A DNA stretch of 64,000 nucleotides, from the NCBI GenBank assembly GCA_964434865.1, contig CAYSWV010000022.1, positions 8,346-72,345 on the forward strand, in the 5' to 3' direction. Source of the DNA: CAYSWV01 sp964434865 (GTDB lineage: Bacteria; Cyanobacteriota; Cyanobacteriia; Thermostichales; Thermostichaceae). The notes under the pieces are model-generated. The model was not told where the DNA came from, ran no database searches, and saw only the letters and a program-made list of their open reading frames with translations. A program made the position numbers and the translations under genes. Below, in pieces: positions 17,212 to 25,147 of the stretch (position 1 is its first letter; each line of letters begins with the position of its first letter).

Positions 17212-18027
17212 TTAGTTCCAGGATAGAGGCACTTCACCTGATAACTGATGACTCGCACTGTAGATCCAGTTAATATTTGCTGGCACATCAGCGACAAAGA
17301 GTTGCTGATCTCGATCTCGTATATAGCTGTGCACAGAAAAGATAGCTTCAGGGAATTTAGTCATAGTGGCACCCCCTGAGTCACCGCGGCAGCCACGAGG
17401 CGCAAACATCAAAAAGTTAAATTCAATTTTCTGTTTGACTACTCCAGGCTGACCATTACAGGGCCCATTGCCATAGGTTACAACTGGAGTTCCTGCTGGA
17501 GGAGCTGATCGCTTTAAAGCAACGGGTTGAGCATCAAAACTAGAGACAGGATAAGCAAGTAAGACAACAGCAACATCATAGGCTCCCTGACCCGAAGAGA
17601 TCCGACTGCGAGCCGCCACAACCGGATATTCCCTCTCTTGGCCATTGGTCCGATAAATATGAAAGTTGTGAGGATAAGTCCCCGATTGATTAACATCCCA
17701 GTTCCTGTAATCAATGCAATGAGCCGCTGTCAAAACAGTCCATCGAGTGATAAGAGTGCCAGAACACCCTCCCGAAAATCTGCCTTTTAGGATGCCAACG
17801 GCAGGTTGCTCAAAGGTTGGAACTCCATTTACGAGTAGATGAGTAGAGTCAAGATCTTGAGCATCTGTAGAGTCAAGATCCTGTAAAGATTCAATATTTT
17901 GGTCAACTGAATCTCTAGGAATGGTGGAAACTAACCCACCTGGAGAAGAGCAACCAACTAGCGTTGAAGCCCAGAGAAAAAACAAGCCTAGCCTAGCCAG
18001 AGCTTTTGTTCTAATTTGAGAATTCAA
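17212..18027 (-). CDS. Trypsin-like serine protease lipoprotein
   Basis: A 271-residue exported protease. The N terminus (FFLWASTLVGC) is a lipoprotein signal with the modified Cys at 26, so the enzyme is probably anchored in a membrane facing the periplasm. The catalytic triad is complete: His103 in TAAHC, Asp151 in YDVAVVLL and Ser217 in RGDSGG. The start is a TTG at 18027 preceded by GTGAGGT. There is no PDZ domain, so it is closer to chymotrypsin/glutamyl-endopeptidase-like enzymes than to HtrA. No operon partner. Confidence 0.88.
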   Translation of the reverse strand: MNSQIRTKALARLGLFFLWASTLVGCSSPGGLVSTIPRDSVDQNIESLQDLDSTDAQDLDSTHLLVNGVPTFEQPAVGILKGRFSGGCSGTLITRWTVLTAAHCIDYRNWDVNQSGTYPHNFHIYRTNGQEREYPVVAARSRISSGQGAYDVAVVLLAYPVSSFDAQPVALKRSAPPAGTPVVTYGNGPCNGQPGVVKQKIEFNFLMFAPRGCRGDSGGATMTKFPEAIFSVHSYIRDRDQQLFVADVPANINWIYSASHQLSGEVPLSWN

Positions 18028-18985
18028 AATAATACCTCACAAGAAGTAGACGAATCAACTATAAGGGTAATTCGAATCAATTTCAAATACATTTTCGACT
18101 CTGCTCCTGTAGATTTTGTGAAGATAAAAAGAAATGATCTATGTAGAATTTTAAACTCAGATCAAGCCTTTTAGGACACACAAAATAGGCTCGATCCTTT
18201 AACTGGCTAAGCAGCAATTGGGATCAAGCACTCAACAATAGGCATTGAGTTGTTTGATAAAAGTTAAATCAAACAAATATAGAGATGAACATGACTCATA
18301 GGCTAACCGTAGAAGAAGGCGTAAATCCTACCTTCTGGAAAGAGAAATCACTTAACTTAACTCAGTCCTAGAGTTAGGCAGTGATCTGTTTAGACCAGTT
18401 AGATCAGTTGTTTTGCATTGATCGTTGCTAAATCAAAGTCCAAATTAATTCGAGATCTCAAACAAAACTGTGAGACCTGATATGAGTCCCCAGTCAATTC
18501 CTGCAGGTAGAGCCTATGTAATTTCAATCATAGTATTGCTCCATTTACTGACTTTTGTAATAAGTAATGCCTTTCTGGTTGAGTGCTGTTAATTCTACAT
18601 AAGTACTAAGGAAAAACAAAACTAAAGTACATATCCAAGCTGTAAAAGCTGCATGAAGAATTATGCTCATCTTAGTGGTTGATCCTGATATCAAGTGTTA
18701 ACAATAGATTGACTTGAATCAGCGAAAGCTGGCTGATCCTCTTGATACTCAATTTATGGGGCTAATAACTCTACAACATCCAACAACTCAATGAAGTCGT
18801 TGATCCTGTATTGCTGTTCAATCTACAAGACATCTCTAAAACAAGGCGTGATTCGGATCACAAGCGCAGATTTTTTTTGGTTTCAGAGTTATAACAAAAG
18901 TGATCACCCTGAAACCTAATGTTGCGGTCGTCCCGTGATCAAATGGTTAAGCAACTCTTTCAAACGTTTCTGGGACGATAGTCTC
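18028..18985. other. Long AT-rich intergenic stretch
   Basis: Nearly 1 kb between two genes on the same (reverse) strand. The only coding candidate I find is a 36-codon hydrophobic frame on the forward strand at 18482-18592. Otherwise it is AT-rich with frequent stops in all frames. No transposase remnant or RNA gene is recognised. Confidence 0.5.
18482..18592 (+). CDS. Candidate small single-helix membrane protein
   Basis: ATG at 18482 opens 36 codons. A short polar start (MSPQSIPAGR) leads into a hydrophobic stretch AYVISIIVLLHLLTFVI, enough for one membrane helix, and the frame ends with two Cys. The ribosome site is weak (GAGA, 8 bases upstream). It does not match any photosystem or cytochrome small subunit I know. 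It could be chance in AT-rich DNA. Confidence 0.25.
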   Translation: MSPQSIPAGRAYVISIIVLLHLLTFVISNAFLVECC

Positions 18986-20053
18986 TTAGCTCAACAAGGA
19001 TCCCATCGGATCCAAAGTCAAAATCTGCGCAATTTCATCAGTTTGAAATCCTAACGCCATCGGTCTCTTCACACCGGGTAACACCGCCACATCGTAAAGC
19101 TCTGTGATCACGCCTTCAATGCGAACCCCGTGAAGAATCTGACTAGTTTTCAAATCAATCACTAGAATGCCACATTGAGGTTCGATCCGCTTAGCTGCCA
19201 AAGTTTCACCCAACACTAGTCCTGCAAATGTATCATCTCTAGGCTTGGAGAGACCTACAATAGCATAGTGGTTCCAAAACGCTAAGCCACGGCAGTAACC
19301 TGGACAAAAGACTACGCCTTGAAAAGAGTGTGTAGCCAGATCAATGTAGCCTAATTCACCCGTCCCTGAGTTCAGCACCCACAATTGATCTTGATAGTAT
19401 CGAGGCGAGTGCGGCATCGATAGCCCTTGGACCACGATATCTCCTGAAGGAACCTCAACCATACAACCCCCCGACCGTCGCTGTGAGCGCCACCCATTGA
19501 CAACATCTGTCTGGCTGACACAGGTGACATACCGAGGCTGCCCCTCAACCAGTGCGAGTCCACTTAAATGGCAGCGATCTTCATTGATCACGCTGGAAAT
19601 AAAAGGAGGATGCCATAGAGGTTGACAACTGTTGCGATCACTGACGGTTGTGAGGCAATTTAAGACGGTGCTAACCATGATCAAACGCCCTTGATGATCG
19701 ACAACAATGTCGTGAGTATCTAAATCTCCAGTTGTATAGGCTACTCGAGGAATATAGAGTTTGTCGTAGCCCTGAAAAAATTGTCCAGGTTGCAACACAT
19801 TAGTCAATTGCCACAATTGATACTTACAAGCCACATACAATGTTTCAGCTTGCACAAATAAACCCATGGGCCGAGGAAACTGGCGCTGATGAGCTGAGAG
19901 TGATCCTTGAGGATCAAGACCCAGAAAGCCTAACCAGTTGGTTTGATAGGTTGTAAAGGCGAGGCTAATGCCCTCATCTGCGAGCCAGCGGAGAAACAAA
20001 GAATCAGCTAGCACTTTGGGTGGGCTTGATGAAGGCTTGGATCCAGATGTCAT
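18986..20053 (-). CDS. TIGR03032 family protein (beta-propeller-like, cytosolic)
   Basis: A 355-residue protein of the TIGR03032 family, seen from FLRWLADEGISLAFTTYQTN, PRPMGLFVQ, THDIVVDHQGRLIMV, LNSGTGELGYIDL and CRGLAFWNHYAIVGLSKPR. The family folds as a beta-propeller and often lies near secreted or glycosylated protein loci. The function is unknown. No signal peptide is present. The ATG at 20053 (MTSGSKP) is chosen; a TTG at 20089 would add 12 hydrophobic residues with no ribosome site. Confidence 0.88.
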   Translation of the reverse strand: MTSGSKPSSSPPKVLADSLFLRWLADEGISLAFTTYQTNWLGFLGLDPQGSLSAHQRQFPRPMGLFVQAETLYVACKYQLWQLTNVLQPGQFFQGYDKLYIPRVAYTTGDLDTHDIVVDHQGRLIMVSTVLNCLTTVSDRNSCQPLWHPPFISSVINEDRCHLSGLALVEGQPRYVTCVSQTDVVNGWRSQRRSGGCMVEVPSGDIVVQGLSMPHSPRYYQDQLWVLNSGTGELGYIDLATHSFQGVVFCPGYCRGLAFWNHYAIVGLSKPRDDTFAGLVLGETLAAKRIEPQCGILVIDLKTSQILHGVRIEGVITELYDVAVLPGVKRPMALGFQTDEIAQILTLDPMGSLLS

Positions 20054-20388
20054 AGGCAGTAAAATTGACTTGATAGCTACTATTATCAACAGAGAGAGCC
20101 AATGAGCTACTCCCCATTAAGCAAAGTACAGCGGGTTCATGACCAAAGACAGGTACCTTAGTTGATCCTGCTTCTAAATTAGGCTGCTCAAAACCTCAAG
20201 CCACTATGGATCTAGTGCAGCCAGCACAATTTGAGCACTCGTCACATAATTGCTTAACCGTTTCTGGTTTGCCTGATGAATAGCCTAAATCCCTGCTGAT
20301 CGCTTCAAGCCCCTGAGCTGATTGGACCCTCAGGACACGCTAAGCTTGAGGCAGTCAATTTAAACCAATGATCTGATATGGATCTGAT
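20054..20388. other. Divergent spacer between the TIGR03032 gene and msrA
   Basis: It carries promoters for both flanking genes but no recognisable operator. An 11-bp tandem duplication GATCTGATATG (20370-20380, 20381-20391) overlaps the msrA start codon, so the ATG of the second copy is the initiator. The ATG in the first copy is out of frame. Confidence 0.55.
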
Positions 20389-20898
20389 ATGGCATTAGCA
20401 ACATGGGGCGCGGGGTGTTTCTGGGGTGTTGAAGCTGCCTTTCGTCAAGTTGAGGGGGTGCTTTCAACCTCAGTGGGGTATATGGGTGGGCATTTTGAGA
20501 ATCCCTGCTACCTAGATGTGTGTGCCCGAATCACAGGTCATGCTGAAGTCGTTCGACTGGAGTTTGATCCGACCCAGGTTACCTATGAGCAACTCCTTAC
20601 GGTATTTTGGCGCATTCATGACCCTACCAGCTTGAATCGGCAGGGACCTGATCGGGGCGAGCAGTATCGTTCCGTGATCTTTGTCCACACCTCAGAGCAA
20701 TGGCAGCAAGCCCACACCTCAAAACATCAATTAGACCCATCCCAACATTTCGATAAACCCATTGTGACCCAAATAGCATGGGCTTCCACCTTTTGGTTAG
20801 CTAGCGAGGAGCATCAGCAGTACTTTGAAAAAAAAGGTCGATCGGTGCCTGCCAAATCTGTGTCCAGGGCTACCTCAAGTGGATCAATCTCCCCATAG
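20389..20898 (+). CDS. msrA: Peptide methionine-S-sulfoxide reductase
   Basis: A 169-residue repair enzyme that reduces methionine S-sulfoxide in proteins using thioredoxin. The active-site GCFWG motif is at residues 9-13, with Cys10 catalytic. It is followed by the usual GVLSTSVGYMGG, HAEVVRLEFDP and FWRIHDPTS blocks. It lacks the long N-terminal extension of enterobacterial MsrA, which is normal for short bacterial forms. The ATG overlaps the second copy of an 11-bp duplication. Confidence 0.95.
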   Translation: MALATWGAGCFWGVEAAFRQVEGVLSTSVGYMGGHFENPCYLDVCARITGHAEVVRLEFDPTQVTYEQLLTVFWRIHDPTSLNRQGPDRGEQYRSVIFVHTSEQWQQAHTSKHQLDPSQHFDKPIVTQIAWASTFWLASEEHQQYFEKKGRSVPAKSVSRATSSGSISP

Positions 20899-21252
20899 TC
20901 ACCCAAAATTTGAATCAAAAAACTTACTAACTTAGATAAAGCTGCCCTCTACGATACTATTGTGACTACTTCTATTATTTTGAAGGGTTTTGGATTTTAC
21001 ATCATGACTTTAGCTACCTTTCACTAACTGCATTAGATTTATCCTATACTTGAATTGCTAATTTTGACAGTTTAATTAAAGTTAAATTGATCTCAGTTCA
21101 ACTAAACTTAAGCCGTTTGATGATAGCCTACTTAAAGTTAACGCTACCGAGTTCCTGATCACGCTTGAATTTATACTACTTACATTAGTGATTTGATAAG
21201 TGGATCTGTAGCAATTTTGATCTAGCTTTTTCTGTGAGGAACTCTAAGCTAG
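20899..21252. other. Spacer before the poly-Asp lipoprotein gene
   Basis: AT-rich DNA of about 350 bases. I see no gene, terminator or named operator, only a TTTGAATCAAAAAACTT string that resembles the 17119 duplication. Confidence 0.4.
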
Positions 21253-22479
21253 GTGAGTTATGGCTTGAAGCGCATTGAAACTGTGAGGTTGATTCTATTG
21301 AAACCCTTAAATCTAATTCAACAAGCTGCAGTACCTATTGCACTGGCACTATCACTGCTCCAAGGGTGTGGTAGCTCAGTTAACTCCTTAACAGCGGCAT
21401 CTAATTCTATCGGTGAGTCACCGGTAACACTAGTAGAGGATACCTGCTTTGCTGGTGAGGTAACCTTTAATGGCTCAATCTCTACCGATCCTAGTTTTGA
21501 ACTAGACGGTGCTACTTTCGTTCGGGTTGAGATCCCTGAGGCGCCCTTTTATGCAGCTCTGGAAACGGATGCTAACAAGCCGATTGATCCCCAATACTGT
21601 GCTGAATCAGCCACCAAACTGATCTATCAAAATGATCCTGATGATGTCACATTTGATGATTATGTTCTGGTTCGGTCCCTCATTACATTGCCACTGAACC
21701 TTCAGAACGCTGCTAACATTTCTATTATTGCTAATGATCTGTTCCCACAGCGATTCCATCCCTACCAGCCCTCCGATTTTTTACCTGTTCCTAATGCTAT
21801 CAATGTCAATTTTGTGATCCGAGGTGACTTGTTTGCCCCTGATCTACTGGATGCCACGGTAGTTTTTGCAGCTTCTCTGCTACCACCCAACTTACGAACT
21901 ATAGAAAACATTGTGATCACCGTTAATGCAGTCTTTCCTATCATTAACTTACTGATCATTGAGGTTATTGCTGTTCCACCAGCTATTCCAGAGCCAATCG
22001 TTTTACTTAACCCGGTATCTGGCAATGCTGGAGAAATTGTGATCTCTGTGCAGAAGCCTGGACTGACAACTGAAAGTCTTTTCATCGGTGGTGCTGAGTT
22101 TGTCCAATCAGATGTGACCATTGAGCCTGGATTTACTAGCTATCTAGCAACGGTTGCATCCAGTTTGATCCCAGTAGCTTTTGATAGACTTTTGATTCCA
22201 GGTGTAGATAACACTCACTGCGTCATTGTGCATAGCGCTGGGACATCACCACTCACATCTATTCCCTTAGCGATCTCACAAGGCTGTTTGCTAATTACTC
22301 CCACCCCCACTCCTACAGTAGTTCCTCCCACCCCCACTCCTACAGTAGTTCCTCCTACCCCTACCCCTACTCTCACACCTCCTGATGATGATGATGATGA
22401 CGATGATGACGATGACGATGATGATGACGATGACGATGACGATGATGATGATGATGATGACGATGATGATGATGACTAA
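21253..22479 (+). CDS. Putative lipoprotein with Pro/Thr repeats and a C-terminal poly-aspartate tail
   Basis: A 408-residue exported protein of unknown family. A hydrophobic N terminus ends in the lipobox LLQGC (Cys about 39). The body is beta-rich and hydrophobic. Near the C terminus there are three copies of TPTPT-(V/L) separated by VVPP. The chain then ends in 31 consecutive Asp residues (22384-22476). The Pro/Thr stretch looks like an extended surface linker, and the acidic tail would bind divalent cations. The start codon is uncertain (GTG 21253, TTG 21265 or TTG 21289). It is not in an operon. Confidence 0.7.
   Translation: MSYGLKRIETVRLILLKPLNLIQQAAVPIALALSLLQGCGSSVNSLTAASNSIGESPVTLVEDTCFAGEVTFNGSISTDPSFELDGATFVRVEIPEAPFYAALETDANKPIDPQYCAESATKLIYQNDPDDVTFDDYVLVRSLITLPLNLQNAANISIIANDLFPQRFHPYQPSDFLPVPNAINVNFVIRGDLFAPDLLDATVVFAASLLPPNLRTIENIVITVNAVFPIINLLIIEVIAVPPAIPEPIVLLNPVSGNAGEIVISVQKPGLTTESLFIGGAEFVQSDVTIEPGFTSYLATVASSLIPVAFDRLLIPGVDNTHCVIVHSAGTSPLTSIPLAISQGCLLITPTPTPTVVPPTPTPTVVPPTPTPTLTPPDDDDDDDDDDDDDDDDDDDDDDDDDDDDDDD
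22384..22476 (+). repeat. GAT/GAC trinucleotide tract
   Basis: 31 codons of GAT or GAC in mixed order, coding for the poly-Asp tail. It is preceded by an about 27-bp tandem repeat encoding TPTPTVVPP. The mix of GAT and GAC would partly stabilise it against slippage, but the length may vary between strains. Confidence 0.9.
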
Positions 22480-22571
22480 GGAGGAACTTAGAACAGATCC
22501 TAAGCTTGTCATCTGATAGCTAGATGCAAGTAAAGCTCAACCTGAACTAAGACTCTAATCCAGGGCGTCTA

Positions 22572-23096
22572 TTAGATGCTTTCAACATCGCCAGTAAATT
22601 CCACTGGGTTAGAAAAACACTCAGCGTATATCTCAAAACTTGAGGCTATTGACTGGCCCATTTGATCGACAGCTATAAGTGTTTTTTCATAGTGATCGCC
22701 ATCTTCAATCAGGAAATACTCAATGAAAAACTTAAGAGTGCGACCCAGCTGAATGTCATAGCCTTTTGGAGGTAGTGCCATAGGACGCATTTGGATCTGA
22801 TGCCCACTTCGTCCCCAGTCACGAACCCACCAGGCTAGAAACTCAAGGCTTAACCAAGCCTCTGAAGATCGCTCGAAGATCACCTCAGTTTGAACCATTA
22901 CTTCATGGTTGAGACCACCATCGGTTCGCATAAGGGCAACCTGGGGTAGATTGGCAAACTCTCCAGGTAGAGACAGATCACCGACGTTAATACCAGCTAG
23001 GGGCTTGGGACTACAAAAACAGGCCACAACACCTGGTAGTGCAGAAATGGCATCCACGAGCTTTTGGACTTGTGAGGGAAATTCCAAATCTACCAC
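22572..23096 (-). CDS. Hypothetical protein
   Basis: A 174-residue soluble protein. It has a plausible composition and patterned beta strands (HEVMVQTEVIFERSSEAWLSLEFLAWWVRDWG, LGRTLKFFIEYFLIEDGDHYEKTLIAVD) but matches no family I recognise. The start is GTG at 23096. A TTG three codons later has GGAG at a better distance. The neighbouring small reverse-strand frame upstream may be co-transcribed. Confidence 0.6.
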   Translation of the reverse strand: MVDLEFPSQVQKLVDAISALPGVVACFCSPKPLAGINVGDLSLPGEFANLPQVALMRTDGGLNHEVMVQTEVIFERSSEAWLSLEFLAWWVRDWGRSGHQIQMRPMALPPKGYDIQLGRTLKFFIEYFLIEDGDHYEKTLIAVDQMGQSIASSFEIYAECFSNPVEFTGDVESI

Positions 23097-23200
23097 TCCA
23101 TGTAATCAGGATGTTGTCATCCTATCGGATCAAGAACTGTGTTTGGCGATCACCTCAGTTGATCTGGTAGTGCTCTCTTGCCGAATCTGGCTAGCTGGAG

Positions 23201-23461
23201 TTAGACTGTTGACTTGCTAAATGGACCATAAGTTTCTTGAAGCCATGACTGGGCAGGTTTAATGGTAAGTTGAGTTAATTGTTGGTTAATCCAGCTTGAA
23301 TTAAAATTTAGTTCAATCTGAGGTTTGGGATGCAATAACGCAAAATCTGCTAAGACGAGTGCAACATAGTGCTCAGCAAAAGCCCCCGCCAGAGACACCC
23401 AGATCCGATCCGCTAACTCGATAGCCTCCTGCATCACTTGTTGATCAAGTTGGAGGTTCAC
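23201..23461 (-). CDS. Small hypothetical protein
   Basis: An 86-residue frame on the reverse strand, about 100 bases upstream of the previous hypothetical gene and in the same direction. It is amphipathic and helical in the first half (MQEAIELADRIWVSLAGAFAEHYVALVLADFALL). The composition looks natural, but the GTG start has no good ribosome site and no family is recognised. Confidence 0.4.
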   Translation of the reverse strand: MNLQLDQQVMQEAIELADRIWVSLAGAFAEHYVALVLADFALLHPKPQIELNFNSSWINQQLTQLTIKPAQSWLQETYGPFSKSTV

Positions 23462-24182
23462 CTGATATCAAAGCTTACATCCGCTCGATTGATTTTGAAG
23501 GGAAGGCAGCCTCAGCTCAGGTTGAGTTTATTGAATAGGGAGGAGTCCGATAGACTGATTTCTTTGTTCTGTTTAAAGTTCAAGGCAGCTGGAAAATTAG
23601 TGGCAAAGTGTACTCATCTCATTCCCGCAGTTGATCAATTAGCTTGAAGCTAAGACTCAGCTGTATCGGAGCTAGATCACCATTTCTGGCAAACAGAAAT
23701 CAATGAATAGGCTCTGCAAAGTCAGCAGGGTCATTCGCTTCGGGAACGTGAGATCCTCTAAAATACCTATCTGATTAGCTTCTGACTTCACGTGATAGTC
23801 AATACAGCTCATCTAGATCGCTTGAGATCTAAATAAAATGTTACAAAATCTTTCAGTTTTCGGTGTCACCCTTGGGCATCGACTTGGATTGTACATATAG
23901 TTTTTGATTAATCCCAAGACCTCAGTAGATTTACACAAAACACTATATCAAGTTAAAACATGTTGACTCAAGACGTACATACAAGATAGTAGACCTTTTT
24001 GGAATCCGATCTTTTTAGGAGAGGTTTAAGCGAAATTACTCCTGCTTTTGTCTAGTTTTGTCGTGTAGGCTATAGGCTACTGATTAAAATTGTCTAGATG
24101 ATAGCTAAGACAAATGGCCAGCTTTACCAGTTTGACCGTCTTTTTAGATTAAGATTTGTAATAGAACTTGATAGGAGAAGGG
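23462..24182. other. Long leader region of the phototaxis operon
   Basis: About 720 bases between the hypothetical genes and the Pix-type operon. It is AT-rich near its right end and contains the candidate promoter at 23963-23990. I find no gene; short forward frames here lack ribosome sites. Confidence 0.5.
23963..23990 (+). promoter_or_regulatory. Candidate sigma-70-type promoter for the Pix operon
   Basis: TTGACT (five of six matches to the -35 consensus), 16 bases, then GATAGT (four of six to the -10 consensus). If used, it would give a leader of about 185 bases before the CheY gene. This is consensus matching by eye only. Confidence 0.3.
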
Positions 24183-24548
24183 ATGGCAACCGTACTTGTT
24201 ATTGAGGATAGTTTGACCGACGCTGAACGGATCACCCAGTTTCTGAAGCAGTTGGGTCTGATGGTGATCAGCACTCGCAGTGCCGAAGAAGCTCAAAGTC
24301 AGCTCCAAAGTCAAAAACCTGATCTGGTGATTCTAGATGTCATTTTGCCAGGTCAGAGTGGTTTTGAGATCTGTCGAGAGCTTAAGTCAGATCCCGCAAC
24401 GCAAGGGATTCCGGTAGTCATTTGTTCTACCAAAGATACCGATGCGGACAAGATGTGGGGCAACATGCTTGGGGCTGATGCTTATCTAGGCAAGCCTGTT
24501 GATCAGGCTGAGGTCCAGCAAGTTGTTCAACGATTGATTCGGACTTGA
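24183..24548 (+). CDS. pixH: CheY-like response regulator (PixH/PilH type)
   Basis: A 121-residue single receiver domain. The acidic pair is in VIEDS and the phospho-acceptor Asp in LVILDVILPG. A conserved Thr/Ser lies in ICSTKD and the Lys in YLGKP. The ATG at 24183 is chosen because AGGAG lies six bases upstream; a TTG at 24168 is in frame but lacks this. It is the first gene of a five-gene chemotaxis-like operon in the order of cyanobacterial pix/tax loci. There it is the small output regulator acting on type IV pili. Its stop codon falls inside a 15-bp duplication. Confidence 0.92.
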   Translation: MATVLVIEDSLTDAERITQFLKQLGLMVISTRSAEEAQSQLQSQKPDLVILDVILPGQSGFEICRELKSDPATQGIPVVICSTKDTDADKMWGNMLGADAYLGKPVDQAEVQQVVQRLIRT

Positions 24549-24561
24549 TTGATTCGGACTT
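24532..24561. repeat. 15-bp tandem duplication at the end of pixH
   Basis: GATTGATTCGGACTT is present twice (24532-24546, 24547-24561). The first copy encodes the last residues of the CheY-like protein and creates the TGA stop at the copy junction. Without the duplication the frame would end at the TAA now at 24561-24563, giving the same protein. Confidence 0.9.
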
Positions 24562-24572
24562 AAGGAGGCGCT

Positions 24573-25118
24573 ATGGATCCACTGCAAGTATCTGCTTTAG
24601 CTCAGACCCTGGATCGGCAAACTGGAGATCGACACGCTAGCCCGCTTCCCCAAGCTGGGGGCAATCCAGAAACTCGGTACTTGCAGGTGTCCTTGGATGC
24701 CCAAACCCCTTTGCTTGTCAGACTGCTTGATGTTGCTGGCATTGTGTCCTTATCTGCAGAAGCCATTTTACCGATTCCCTCGATGCCCCCGGCCCTGGTT
24801 GGCTTGACAGAATGGCGCGGTCAACTACTTTGGATTCTCGATCTCGCTTATTTCCTTCAAAAAGCTCCCTTAAGTCACCATGACTCCCGGTCTCTAACTT
24901 TGATCGTTTTCAGTCTGGAATCAACGTACCTAGGGGGACTGGTTTGGCAGGTTGGCGATATTATGGCGTTAGATCTCACGCAGCTTCAATCTAGTTCAAC
25001 CCATGTTATTGATTCTACTTTGTCTCCTATGATTCACGGTATTGTACCCCAATCCGGTACACCAGTATTAGACACTAAAGTGTTATTTGAAAAAGCTTGT
25101 CAAACCAAAGTTACATAG
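24573..25118 (+). CDS. pixI: CheW-like adaptor protein (PixI type)
   Basis: A 181-residue CheW-domain protein that couples the receptor to the histidine kinase. The core matches the family: VRLLDVAGIVSL, ILPIPSMPPALVGLTEWRG, LLWILDLAYFL. AAGGAGG lies at an ideal distance before the ATG. It sits 24 bases after the CheY gene and 29 bases before the receptor gene, so it is clearly within the operon. Confidence 0.9.
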   Translation: MDPLQVSALAQTLDRQTGDRHASPLPQAGGNPETRYLQVSLDAQTPLLVRLLDVAGIVSLSAEAILPIPSMPPALVGLTEWRGQLLWILDLAYFLQKAPLSHHDSRSLTLIVFSLESTYLGGLVWQVGDIMALDLTQLQSSSTHVIDSTLSPMIHGIVPQSGTPVLDTKVLFEKACQTKVT

Positions 25119-25147
25119 CATACCCATCATATGATGAGGATAGCATC

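Noticed and set aside
22305..22380. Short tandem repeats that might suggest a CRISPR array
   Set aside because: The repeats are in frame, encode TPTPTVVPP and have no unique spacers. No array or cas gene is present anywhere in the window.
22291..22512. Reverse-strand frame rich in Ile and Val opposite the poly-Asp tract
   Set aside because: It is the complement of the GAT/GAC repeat and overlaps the lipoprotein gene; no ribosome site.
23438..23647. Forward frame of 69 codons after the small hypothetical gene
   Set aside because: Basic, low-complexity composition, no ribosome site and no resemblance to a known protein.
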